Assembly (NCBI GenBank): GCA_022825385.1
Contig: JAJDWX010000037.1
Span: forward strand, 67,748 to 131,747
From: Rhodothermales bacterium
GTDB lineage: Bacteria > Bacteroidota > Rhodothermia > Rhodothermales > VXPQ01
Direction: 5' to 3'
DNA length: 64,000 nt
Shown here: in pieces, positions 10,037 to 17,707 of the stretch
How positions within the stretch are numbered: position 1 is the first letter of the stretch
Layout: every line of letters starts with the position of its first letter
Notes under the pieces: generated by a model
The model's database searches: none
Seen by the model: only the letters and a program-made list of their open reading frames with translations
Told to the model about the DNA's origin: nothing
Position numbers and translations under genes: made by a program

Positions 10037-10804
10037 CTATTCGTACAGGTCGTCGAGGTCGGCGTCCGCCAGTTCCTTCAGGAAGGCGGCGATTTTCGTC
10101 GTCAGGTCGTCGAAGAACCGGGCGCCCTTGTCCGCCGTGGCGCGCGACGGGTCTCCCACGCCCGTACTCTCGGTAATCTGCGACCACTGCCGTTCGGCCC
10201 AGACCCATTTTTTCCGCAGTCCCTCGATGTTGAATCGTCGTTCGGCGCCGTCGCCCGCCTCGTCGAGCGGCAGCACGAGGCGGGGAGCAAGATACATCAT
10301 CAGGCTCGTTTCCATTTCCCCGGCGTGGTCCACCGGCATTTCGAAATAGTCCGCAAGGTTCAGCGCCCGGAACCAGTGCATTTCGCACAGAAACATGTTC
10401 GGATGGGCGACGCCGATTTCCCGAATCATCTGCCGAAAATCGTTGCCTCCGTGTCCGTTCAGGATCAGCAGCTTCCGTATTTCGGTGCGCGAGACGGTAT
10501 CGACGATATCCCCGAGGATCGCGGCCTGCGTACTCGGGAAAAGGTTCATGTCCAGCTTGATGTCCAGTTGCCCGGTATTGACCCCGAAAGGAACGGTGGG
10601 CAGCACGATCACGTTCGCCCCGGCGTCCCATGCCTTGCGCGCCGCTTCGGCAGCGATATGGTCGCACTGGGTTACATCGGTTGAGTAGGGCAGGTGGTAG
10701 TTGTGCGCTTCGGTGGCGCCCCAGGGAAGCACCGCCACGTCGTACCGGGTCTGCCGGATGGCTTTCCAGTTCGTGTCGGCAAGGATGTAGGGGCGAATGG
10801 ACAT
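10037..10804 (-). CDS. Creatininase-family amidohydrolase
   Basis: A 255-residue metal-dependent hydrolase of the creatininase/MftE family. Key motifs are GATEAHNYHLP followed by STD (residues 29-43), LNGHGGN (115-121) and DHAGEMETS (159-167), the usual metal-binding and catalytic elements. The first motif has Ala and Asn where many family members have Gln and Gly (EQHG), so the true substrate may not be creatinine. No creatine or mycofactocin genes are nearby. It lies 53 bases downstream of the DNA methyltransferase on the same strand; a functional link is not evident. The spacer to the CBS transporter (9907-10036) shows only a weak imperfect palindrome around 9948-9962. Confidence 0.9.
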   Translation of the reverse strand: MSIRPYILADTNWKAIRQTRYDVAVLPWGATEAHNYHLPYSTDVTQCDHIAAEAARKAWDAGANVIVLPTVPFGVNTGQLDIKLDMNLFPSTQAAILGDIVDTVSRTEIRKLLILNGHGGNDFRQMIREIGVAHPNMFLCEMHWFRALNLADYFEMPVDHAGEMETSLMMYLAPRLVLPLDEAGDGAERRFNIEGLRKKWVWAERQWSQITESTGVGDPSRATADKGARFFDDLTTKIAAFLKELADADLDDLYE

Positions 10805-10857
10805 GGCGGAAGCAGGGCGGTTCGTCCTGGAAAATGACGCGCGTTCAGGCGATGCGG

Positions 10858-11715
10858 TTATGATTTGCGCCGTCGTTTGTCGGGGTCGTATACGGGTTTC
10901 CCCATGGGGCGCGTACGGAGCGTGCCGTTGCGAAGCGCCCGAACCCGGTCGCGGGCGATCGCCACGTAGTCGGGCGAAATATCGCAGCCGTACGCCGTTC
11001 TGCCATGCCGCAGCGCGGCGACGACCGACGATCCGACGCCCATATACGGGTCGAATACCGCATCGCCCGGGTCGGTCATGGACAGCACGAGCCGCTCCGC
11101 CAGTTCGACAGGAAACTGGCAGGGATGGATCGTTTTTTCCACGTGATTATTCTTCACGTTGGGAAATTCCCACACGTCGCTGGGGTTTTTGCCTTTCGGA
11201 TTGCCCGACAACTGCCCGATGTTCGGCCCTTTGAAATGCCGCTTGTTCGGATATTTCGCCGGAACCCGCACCGGGTCCAGATGAAACGTGTAATGGTCGC
11301 TTCGGGTCCACCAGTTGATCGTTTCGTAGCGCCCGGAGAAGCGTTTCGAGCAATGGAGGCCATGTCCGAAACGCCACACGATCCGGTTGCGCATCTTCAG
11401 GCCCTGCTTGCGAAAAAGCGGATACAGCGCGGCGTCGAGCGGGACGATGGCCCCGTTCTCCACATAATTTCCGACCTGCCAGCACAGGGAGCCGGCGGGA
11501 TGCAACAGCCGTACGCATTCGGAAACGACGCGGTCCTGCTGTTTCAGGTAGTCTTCCAGCGGGGCCCGTTTCTCGTAGGCTTTGCCGAGGTTATACGGGG
11601 GCGACGTGACGATCAGTTTCATCCGACCGCCCTCGAGTTCCTGCATGAATGCAAGGTTGTCCGCGCATTCGATGATGCATTCCGCTCTGGTCGCGTCCGG
11701 CCCGTTTGCTTGCAT
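10858..11715 (-). CDS. Site-specific DNA methyltransferase (beta class, N6-adenine or N4-cytosine), no restriction partner seen
   Basis: A 285-residue AdoMet-dependent methyltransferase. The catalytic motif TSPPYN is early (residues 37-42) and the AdoMet-binding motif FDPYMGVGSS comes late (221-230), the beta-class order. Between them are GSLCWQVGNYV, the target-recognition part (WRFGHGLHCSKRFSGRYETI) and a conserved NPKGKNPSDVW plus HPCQFPVEL stretch. A TSPPYN catalytic motif is compatible with either adenine-N6 or cytosine-N4 methylation. Neither neighbour (creatininase-family gene, ssb) is a restriction enzyme, so it appears to be a solitary methylase that could regulate genes or mark DNA for replication and repair. 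A 162-base structured spacer separates it from ssb upstream. Confidence 0.9.
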   Translation of the reverse strand: MQANGPDATRAECIIECADNLAFMQELEGGRMKLIVTSPPYNLGKAYEKRAPLEDYLKQQDRVVSECVRLLHPAGSLCWQVGNYVENGAIVPLDAALYPLFRKQGLKMRNRIVWRFGHGLHCSKRFSGRYETINWWTRSDHYTFHLDPVRVPAKYPNKRHFKGPNIGQLSGNPKGKNPSDVWEFPNVKNNHVEKTIHPCQFPVELAERLVLSMTDPGDAVFDPYMGVGSSVVAALRHGRTAYGCDISPDYVAIARDRVRALRNGTLRTRPMGKPVYDPDKRRRKS

Positions 11716-11755
11716 GCGGCGCTTGTGCGTCAGGTGGACGTATTCCGCCGCCCCG

Positions 11756-11811
11756 CAGGCTCGGGCCGGAAACCTGCCCCCGCAAGGGGGAAAGCCTGTG
11801 TTCCCGGCCCG
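11756..11811. other. Structured spacer with crossing (pseudoknot-capable) inverted repeats between ssb and the methyltransferase gene
   Basis: Three complementary pairs occur within 56 bases: CAGGCT (11756-11761) with AGCCTG (11793-11798); CGGGCCGG (11762-11769) with CCGGCCCG (11804-11811); and CCCCC (11777-11781) with GGGGG (11786-11790) around a GCAA loop. The first two pairs cross, so an RNA could form a pseudoknot or switch between folds; CCTG at 11773-11776 can also compete for CAGG. On the minus strand it lies 41-96 bases before the methyltransferase start, so it could be a leader or attenuator. There is no T tract. Confidence 0.4.
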
Positions 11812-11877
11812 GGAAGCCCTGCAAAGGCGTGAGAGCGCGCTGCGCGCGCGGTCCCTGCGGTCCTGTTCCGATATGGA

Positions 11878-12345
11878 TCAGAACGGGAGGTCGTCGTCCG
11901 GCTCGAACCCCGGGTCCGCCTCGGCGCCGACCGGGGCCGCCGCTTTCGGGGGCGCCTGCGCTCTGTTTCCGGAAAAGCCGTTGCCCGCGCCGTTCCCCGA
12001 TCCGTTCCCGCCCCGCGAGTCCAGCATCAGCATGTCGCGCGCGCGAACTTCGGTGGTGTAGCGCGTGTTGCCGTCGCGGTCTTCCCAGGAGCGCGTCTGG
12101 AGTTGCCCCTCGAAATACACCTTGGAGCCTTTGCGCAAGTATTCGCCGCAAATCTCCGCAAGGCGGGCCCAGGCCACGATGTTGTGCCATTCGGTCCGCT
12201 CGACCATTTCGCCGGCGCCGTCCTTGAAGCGTTCCGTGGTGGCGAGCCGCATGTTGCATACGGCCGTTCCGTTGCCCGTGTAGCGTAGTTCCGGGTCCTG
12301 TCCGAGGTTGCCGATCAGGATGGCTTTGTTGATGGCGTACGCCAT
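11878..12345 (-). CDS. ssb: Single-stranded DNA-binding protein
   Basis: A 155-residue SSB. The N-terminal OB fold (residues 1-107) starts [26 protein letters not shown] (shown here only as the family hallmark [18 protein letters not shown]) and includes [20 protein letters not shown] and [14 protein letters not shown] Gly/Asn/Ala-rich linker follows, and the acidic tip DDDLPF is the protein-recruiting tail of bacterial SSBs. It binds and protects single-stranded DNA in replication, repair and recombination. It is transcribed away from the DnaA-box-like cluster at 12608-12698, a position that fits a replication-linked region. Confidence 0.96.
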   Translation of the reverse strand: MAYAINKAILIGNLGQDPELRYTGNGTAVCNMRLATTERFKDGAGEMVERTEWHNIVAWARLAEICGEYLRKGSKVYFEGQLQTRSWEDRDGNTRYTTEVRARDMLMLDSRGGNGSGNGAGNGFSGNRAQAPPKAAAPVGAEADPGFEPDDDLPF

Positions 12346-12607
12346 GAGAATACCTCTCTGTTTTACGTGTATTGGTAGCGAATGCGATGTCGGTCCGCAA
12401 CGCCATAGCTGCAGACGCTCTCATATAGACCCGCAGCATGCTCGAACATAACCTCCGGGGCAAAATTTTTATTCAGGGTACGCCGAGCGGTTTTGCGCAG
12501 CGCACCCTTCGCTCCGGGAAGGAAATTCCGCGTTCGTACGTTACGCACCAGGCCGGAAATCATGGCGATTACTTCCGCACATTTTTTGGACACGGCTTCT
12601 TGTCGGG

Positions 12608-12698
12608 TGTGGACGGCTGTGGACAAGGGCGGGGTATCCACAGGGGACCGTGCGCATGTTGTGGACATTCGGTTTGCGGGCATTTGGCCTGTGGATAG
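12608..12698. other. Cluster of five DnaA-box-like sites: candidate oriC or DnaA-controlled region
   Basis: The non-coding gap 12346-12951 (606 bases) lies between divergent ssb and mazG. It contains TGTGGACGG (12608), TGTGGACAA (12618), GTATCCACA (12634), TGTGGACAT (12660) and TGTGGATAG (12690). Against the consensus TTATCCACA/TGTGGATAA, three of these differ at one base and all keep the TCCACA core. An inverted repeat CATGGCGCG...CGCGCCATG lies at 12858-12889. An AT-rich stretch with three GAACAT repeats lies at 12935-12972, and another AT-rich patch near 12461-12476. No dnaA gene is in the window. Open frames across the gap look non-coding. Confidence 0.5.
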
Positions 12699-12951
12699 TT
12701 GGCTGGCGGACCGTTTGCACAGACCGTTGCGCTGGCATGTCGCCGCGGCGATGCTGCGGGCGTTTTGCGGCGCCTGTTCGCCCGCGGCGCGTCCGCGCAG
12801 CACGTTGTTTATTGCGTTTTTCATCGCGTATGAACGCGCCGCCACGTACCTTTACGGCATGGCGCGGGCAGTATGCGGCGCGCGCCATGGCATGACGCGC
12901 CTGCTGCGGACCTGGTTTGCATGCGATTCGCCGTTCCTGAACATCGAATAT

Positions 12952-13821
12952 ATGAACATTGAACATATGTTGCAAGTTCCCGATAAAAAATTCACGTACG
13001 ACGGCGCGGCGGATCCTGCGTTTGCGCCTGGAGACGCAGAACGGGCGGCGTACGCCGCGTTTTCCGCCATTGTCCGGCAATTGCGGCGGGATTGCCCCTG
13101 GGATCGGGAGCAGACCCACGAATCCGTCAAGCATTTGCTGATCGAGGAGGCCTACGAGGCTGTTTCGGCCATCGACGAAGCGGACCGGGCGGGTTTGTGC
13201 GAGGAACTGGGCGATTTGCTGCTGCACGTGGCGTTTCATGGCGCGATCGCCGAGGAGGACGGACACTTCTCGCTTACGGACATTATCCGCCAGGAAACGG
13301 ACAAACTGGTGCGGCGGCACCCGCATGTGTTCGAGGACGCGCAGGCGGACAATGCGGACGAGGTGGTCCGCAACTGGGAGCAGATCAAATGGGCGGAAGG
13401 GAAGAAAAAATCTGCGCTGGAGGGAGTGCCCCGGCAGCTTCCGGCCCTGCTTCGGGCGCACCGCATCCAGCAAAAAGCCGCCGGCGTCGGGTTCGATTTT
13501 CCCGAACGATCCGACGCCTGGGAAAAAGTTTGCGAGGAAATCCGGGAGTTTGCGGAAGCGCTCGCTCCGGACGGTTCCATGGAGGCGCGGGAGCGCGAGT
13601 TTGGCGACGTGCTCTTTGCCCTGGTGAATTATGCGCGGATGAGCGGTCTCAATGCGGAAAACGCGCTTTCCCGTACGAACGACGCCTTCGCGCGGCGTTT
13701 TCGACATATCGAACAGCGGCTGGCGGCCCAGGGCCGTACGCCTGCGGAAGCGACGCTTGCGGAAATGGACGCCTTCTGGGAAGAGGCGAAGGCGCGGGAG
13801 CAGGGGGAGGGCGAAGCGTGA
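12952..13821 (+). CDS. mazG: Nucleoside triphosphate pyrophosphohydrolase MazG
   Basis: Hydrolyses (d)NTPs to monophosphate and pyrophosphate, cleaning the nucleotide pool. The start is ATG 12952 or ATG 12967 (the second just five codons later); neither has a clear ribosome site. The frame stays open far upstream but that part looks non-coding. Two MazG domains are visible. The first has CPWDREQTHESVKHLLIEEAYE with the EEAYEA and EELGDLL metal-binding glutamates and the following HVAFHG. The second has WEKVCEEIREFAEAL and EREFGDVLFALVNYAR. Length about 284-289 residues is typical of the two-domain form. It runs toward the AAA+ ATPase gene on the other strand, with 46 bases between stops. Confidence 0.94.
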   Translation: MNIEHMLQVPDKKFTYDGAADPAFAPGDAERAAYAAFSAIVRQLRRDCPWDREQTHESVKHLLIEEAYEAVSAIDEADRAGLCEELGDLLLHVAFHGAIAEEDGHFSLTDIIRQETDKLVRRHPHVFEDAQADNADEVVRNWEQIKWAEGKKKSALEGVPRQLPALLRAHRIQQKAAGVGFDFPERSDAWEKVCEEIREFAEALAPDGSMEAREREFGDVLFALVNYARMSGLNAENALSRTNDAFARRFRHIEQRLAAQGRTPAEATLAEMDAFWEEAKAREQGEGEA

Positions 13822-13867
13822 CGCGAGGCGGAAACGCCGCGCGCCCCGCAAGCCCGCCGGCCCGTTT

Positions 13868-15847
13868 TCATTCCACGAGCCGTTTCAGTTCCTGTACGCG
13901 CCGGATGACGTCCGCCCGCCCCATCGCGCGATATTTTTCGGGGAGCAAGGCCCTGCTCGTGCATTCGAGGACCGCCGCGAGCGTTTGCAATTCCACCTCT
14001 TCGGGGTAGGCGGGGGGGATAAAATCGCGCACCGCTTCTTCGAGCATCTTTCTGGAGATGGCTTGCGCGCCGTCCGGCGCACTGGAAGGGGTTTCGCCGC
14101 GCCCGGTTTGCTCTGCGCTCGCCCGAAACTTTGCGCGGGTAAGCAGCGCTTCCATGTCCGCCCCGCTGAACGGAAGATCGCTGTCCAGCAAGGCGTCCGG
14201 CATGTCGGACAGGTCCAGTCGGACGCCGGTCCGTCGCATCACGACGCGCAGCAATTCCTCCCGCTCGTCTTTTGCTTCCGGGTAGAACAGGGCGATGTGC
14301 TCTTCGGCCCGGCCTTGCCGTTTCAGGTCGATGGGCATCAGGTCCGGGCGCGCCGTAACCAGGAAGAAGAGAATGCGTCCCCGGTGGGACGGGTTGCTCA
14401 TGAACGTGGCGATCTGCCCGAACACGCGGCTGGAAACGCCCGAATCCCCCTGGGCGTCCCGGTTGCCGAGCGCCGTGTCCGCCTCGTCGATCATAACCGC
14501 CACCGGCGTCATGGCCTCCAGCAAATGGAGGATTTTTTCGAGATTGCCCTCGGTGACGCCCTGCCATTGCGAACGAAAGTTCTTCAGCGTAACCATAGGG
14601 ATGCCTATTTCGCCTGCAAAGCATGTGATCAGGAAGGTTTTTCCCGTGCCGACGGGCCCGCTGACCAGGTATCCCATGGGCAATACGTCCGGGCGGGCGG
14701 CCCGCAAGGCGGCGGCGGCCTGCCGGAGATGCGCCTTGGCCTGCCGATGCCCGGCCACCATGTCCAGGTCGAATCCGGTTTCCACGAACTCCAGCATGCC
14801 GTACGCTTCCGCCTCGATGAACTCCTTTTTCATGCCGGAAAGCGTCTCGAAGGTCAGCGTCGCCCGGTTTTCAAGCACGTCGCCGAGGATGGTGCGGAGT
14901 TGGGTATAGCCCAGGCCGGCGGCGTGGTGCGCCACGGCTTCCGGGGACACGTCCGAATGCGCTGCGAACAGGGTTTCCCGGTCCAGCAGGGCGCTGCGCG
15001 CGAAAGCGAGGCGGGCTGCCTCGTCCGGCATGGGAATCCGTATTTCCGCCGTGTACGGACTCTGCACGAGTTGCCGGTTCAGGTCCGTAAGATTTTCTGC
15101 AATGAGGCAAAGGGTGAAGTCGCCCGCGAGAAAGACGGGGTCGTGCGCCCATTTCTGGAGAAATACGAGCGCATTCCGGTCTTCGGCGGAATACATGGAC
15201 GCTTCGGCCATCGGAACGATGGTTTCCGCGTAGTCCACCACGCAGGCAATGCGCAGCCCGTCGGCGAGGCGGGTCCGAAAATAATTTTCCAGCACGGAAA
15301 ACACGCGCACCGGGTCTCTCGGGAGCGCCCGCGCATACTCGGTGCCGAAAATGGCGTCGTATCCCGAAAGAGCCCGGTGAAAATCCTTTCTCGACGCCGC
15401 GTCGGCGAAATGAATGCCTGCGGAACGGTCGTAAAAAATCACCACGTCCCGCGCCGCGAACAGATCTTCCGCAAGGAATTCGCGAAGCGGCGCATAGCGG
15501 GGGCGTCCGTCTTCGTCTTCTCCCGGGACGAGATCGCGGACATTCCCGTACAGAATGAATTGCGTGAGCGTTTTCGTTAGGTATTTACGCGCCAGATCGC
15601 GGGCCCAAGGCGGGTAGGTATCCAGGGCGTTGGCCGCGGCGGCTTGTTCCGTTCTGGCGGGCGCCTGGGCGTCGCGGGCGTCGTTTGCCGCCGTTTCCTC
15701 TTCGGGAGCAGGCGTCGCCGCCTCCGCGGACGCTTCCGTCGCAGGCGGTTGCTGTGGCTCCGGCGCCGTCGTGTGAGGGGAATCGGTCAAAGGTTCAGGC
15801 CCGCGTTGGGGCGCGTTTGTAAAGGGTGCGGCCCGGCCGGAACTCAT
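13868..15847 (-). CDS. Ycf46-like AAA+ ATPase with an inactive-looking N-terminal ATPase half
   Basis: A 659-residue cytoplasmic protein. Residues 1-75 are a Pro/Ala/Glu-rich disordered arm. Residues about 80-345 resemble a degenerate AAA unit (FILYGNVRDLV, DPVRVFSVLENYF, RIACVVDYAE) without a Walker A. Residues about 360-580 are an active AAA+ module: Walker A GPVGTGKTF (397-405), Walker B VMIDEAD (451-457), sensor-like ILFFLVTARPDLMPIDL and an FSGADMEALL helix. This layout matches the Ycf46 family, whose role is unsettled. Its start overlaps the stop of the exported amidase gene by 4 bases (ATGA), so the two are translationally coupled. The pairing suggests a link to envelope turnover or stress, which is inference only. 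Confidence 0.85.
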   Translation of the reverse strand: MSSGRAAPFTNAPQRGPEPLTDSPHTTAPEPQQPPATEASAEAATPAPEEETAANDARDAQAPARTEQAAAANALDTYPPWARDLARKYLTKTLTQFILYGNVRDLVPGEDEDGRPRYAPLREFLAEDLFAARDVVIFYDRSAGIHFADAASRKDFHRALSGYDAIFGTEYARALPRDPVRVFSVLENYFRTRLADGLRIACVVDYAETIVPMAEASMYSAEDRNALVFLQKWAHDPVFLAGDFTLCLIAENLTDLNRQLVQSPYTAEIRIPMPDEAARLAFARSALLDRETLFAAHSDVSPEAVAHHAAGLGYTQLRTILGDVLENRATLTFETLSGMKKEFIEAEAYGMLEFVETGFDLDMVAGHRQAKAHLRQAAAALRAARPDVLPMGYLVSGPVGTGKTFLITCFAGEIGIPMVTLKNFRSQWQGVTEGNLEKILHLLEAMTPVAVMIDEADTALGNRDAQGDSGVSSRVFGQIATFMSNPSHRGRILFFLVTARPDLMPIDLKRQGRAEEHIALFYPEAKDEREELLRVVMRRTGVRLDLSDMPDALLDSDLPFSGADMEALLTRAKFRASAEQTGRGETPSSAPDGAQAISRKMLEEAVRDFIPPAYPEEVELQTLAAVLECTSRALLPEKYRAMGRADVIRRVQELKRLVE

Positions 15848-17526
15848 CGCATCCGCACGAGCGAATGCGCCTTGTCGTAGGATGTGCCGGAGAAGCCTTC
15901 CACCCGCAAACGATAAAAATACGTACCCGGCGGGAGTCCGGTTGCATCAAAGAGGACATGGCGCCACTCGCCGCCTTCCGCAGGGCCTTCGACAAGGTTC
16001 GCCACGCTGCGGCCGAGCAGGTCGAATACGGTCAGGCGGACAATGCCGTCCTGCGGAAGATAATACCGGATTGTGGTCGCGTTCAGGAACGGATCCGGGA
16101 AATTTTCCGTCAGCACATGGCCTTCCGGGCGTTCGAGGCGGGCGGCGGCGGTGGCCAGCAACTGTTCGCGCCCGGCCGCAGAACGGCCATGCAGTCGATA
16201 CGATATGGGCCCCGTCCAGGTTGCGCTTCCGTCCGTAAAATCTCCGGCTTGCGGTTGTTCTCCTTCGAAAATTACCACGGGATCGCCGTTTTCCGCGCGT
16301 TCGATGCGGTATTCCGCGATGTTTCCCGGGTCGATGAAGTCCCAGGCCAGATGCACCACGCCGTCCGCGTCGGCCTGGGCGGTCAGTGCGACGCGCCCAA
16401 GCGGGGCGTTGCCCGTCGCAAGCAGGGTGCGAATGCGTTCCACCAGGTCGTCGAAAATGGCCAGGTTATTGTCTCCCGGGCAACTCGTGGACGCGCCGGC
16501 GAATTGCCCGTGCCCCCGCAAGTTGTCCGGGGCTACGCCGTAATTTTCGGACAGGAACGCAAACGTGACGGCCAGCGAGTCGAAGGTGGGCGGGGACAGC
16601 GCATCCATGCATCGGGGCGGAATATAGGGGGGGTGGTAGCATCCCAGCATGCACACGCCGATGTTGCCGGTGTTGTGGCCGCCTACGTGCGCGCCCATGG
16701 CCAGCGCGGGGGCGGAATCCAGCGAAGCGGGGCCCCGCAAAAAGGGCCGCCCCTGATACAGACGGCCGCTTTGATCCAGCACGAAATGATACCCGATGTC
16801 GCTCCAGCCCCGGATATTCTGGTGCAGATCCTGGATGGCTTTCAGTTGCGCCAGCCCTTCTTCGCGCGTGTTGGCCCAGAAACCGGCGGCGTGATGGAAG
16901 GCCATGCGCTGGTAGCGCGGTCGGGCCAGCGCGACGGGGTTGCCTCGAAAGGGGTCGGCGTCCCATGCTGCCCGGTCGTACATGAGCGGGGGCAGGATGA
17001 GGCCCGTCTTGCCGGGGTTTTCGGGCGCGCGGTCGTTCCGGGGGACGTCCTGTTGCGCGTCATGGGGATGGGCGTGTTCTTCGTCGTCTTTCCGGTTGTC
17101 GAAGACGCCTGTGGCGGAGAGGGCGAGGGGAGCTTCTGTTTCGAAGCGTATCTCGAACCGGCCCGCCGAAAACACCTCTTCTCCATGAAATCCGGCGAAA
17201 AACGTATTGCCGGTGGCCGAAAATACAATATGCAGCGGTCGCCAGGGGCCGTTTTCAAAGCGCGCCCATCCGGTCAGGTTCCGGTCCGCCGTCGTTCCCT
17301 GCGCGACGAATCCGGTGGCTTCGGCGGGGAGGGGTTCGGTAATCCATGCAGGTTCGCCCGCTTTGGAGAGCGGGGAGGGGGCCACCGCTACGGCGTCGGC
17401 TTCAAGGTCGGCGAACAGGGAAGCGGCGTGCTGGGCGGCGGCGGGCGTGGAAAGCGCGGTCCAGCCCATCCATCCCAGCGCGACGGTCATACACAGCGAA
17501 AGCGCGCGGCAGCTATGCGCGCGCAT
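15844..17526 (-). CDS. Exported N-acetylmuramoyl-L-alanine amidase (PGRP/amidase_2 type) with C-terminal sorting domain
   Basis: Cuts the amide bond between muramic acid and the peptide of peptidoglycan. ATG 17526 is preferred: a GGA-containing stretch precedes it and a good signal peptide follows (MRAHSCRALSLCMTVALGWM, then TPAAAQ); ATG 17562 is possible. The catalytic domain shows AFHHAAGFW (first zinc His), IGYHFVLDQSGRLYQGRP, HNTGNIGVCMLG and GHGQFAGASTSCPG, supplying the second His and the Cys ligand. A fibronectin-like stretch and a sorting domain follow (TENFPDPFLNATTIRYYLP, ending HSLVRMR). The domain implies export to the surface or medium rather than the periplasm, so foreign cell walls may be the target. 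It is co-transcribed with the AAA+ gene (4-base overlap). Confidence 0.88.
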   Translation of the reverse strand: MRAHSCRALSLCMTVALGWMGWTALSTPAAAQHAASLFADLEADAVAVAPSPLSKAGEPAWITEPLPAEATGFVAQGTTADRNLTGWARFENGPWRPLHIVFSATGNTFFAGFHGEEVFSAGRFEIRFETEAPLALSATGVFDNRKDDEEHAHPHDAQQDVPRNDRAPENPGKTGLILPPLMYDRAAWDADPFRGNPVALARPRYQRMAFHHAAGFWANTREEGLAQLKAIQDLHQNIRGWSDIGYHFVLDQSGRLYQGRPFLRGPASLDSAPALAMGAHVGGHNTGNIGVCMLGCYHPPYIPPRCMDALSPPTFDSLAVTFAFLSENYGVAPDNLRGHGQFAGASTSCPGDNNLAIFDDLVERIRTLLATGNAPLGRVALTAQADADGVVHLAWDFIDPGNIAEYRIERAENGDPVVIFEGEQPQAGDFTDGSATWTGPISYRLHGRSAAGREQLLATAAARLERPEGHVLTENFPDPFLNATTIRYYLPQDGIVRLTVFDLLGRSVANLVEGPAEGGEWRHVLFDATGLPPGTYFYRLRVEGFSGTSYDKAHSLVRMR

Positions 17527-17550
17527 CCGGTTTTTCCAAAATGTCCTGAC

Positions 17551-17577
17551 AGCATACCGCATAAAAGATCGGGTCAA
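17551..17577 (-). promoter_or_regulatory. Possible promoter of the amidase/AAA+ operon
   Basis: On the minus strand TTGACC (17577-17572) and TATGCT (17556-17551) are separated by 15 bases, about 25 bases before the preferred amidase start at 17526. The spacing is short for a sigma-70 promoter and this phylum often uses different elements, so the call is weak. A 12-bp palindrome CCATATATATGG lies upstream at 17637-17648 and could be an operator. Confidence 0.25.
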
Positions 17578-17707
17578 TACGCAGGACATGCTTACGCGCC
17601 GGCAGGCAGAAGGATTTCCGCCAGACAACCATATAACCATATATATGGATACGAATGGATGCCGGGAGGGCGTTTACGCGCCGCGCGCGGTTCCGGTCGG
17701 CGGACTG

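Noticed and set aside
11773-11790. CCTGCCCCCGCAA stretch resembling part of a cobalamin riboswitch
   Set aside because: The other conserved pieces, including the B12 box and the long paired helices, are absent. The gene downstream on either strand has no link to cobalamin.
12363-12845. A 160-codon minus-strand frame in the ssb-mazG gap
   Set aside because: No ribosome site or recognisable fold, it overlaps the DnaA-box-like cluster, and the plus strand is equally open there. I read the gap as non-coding.
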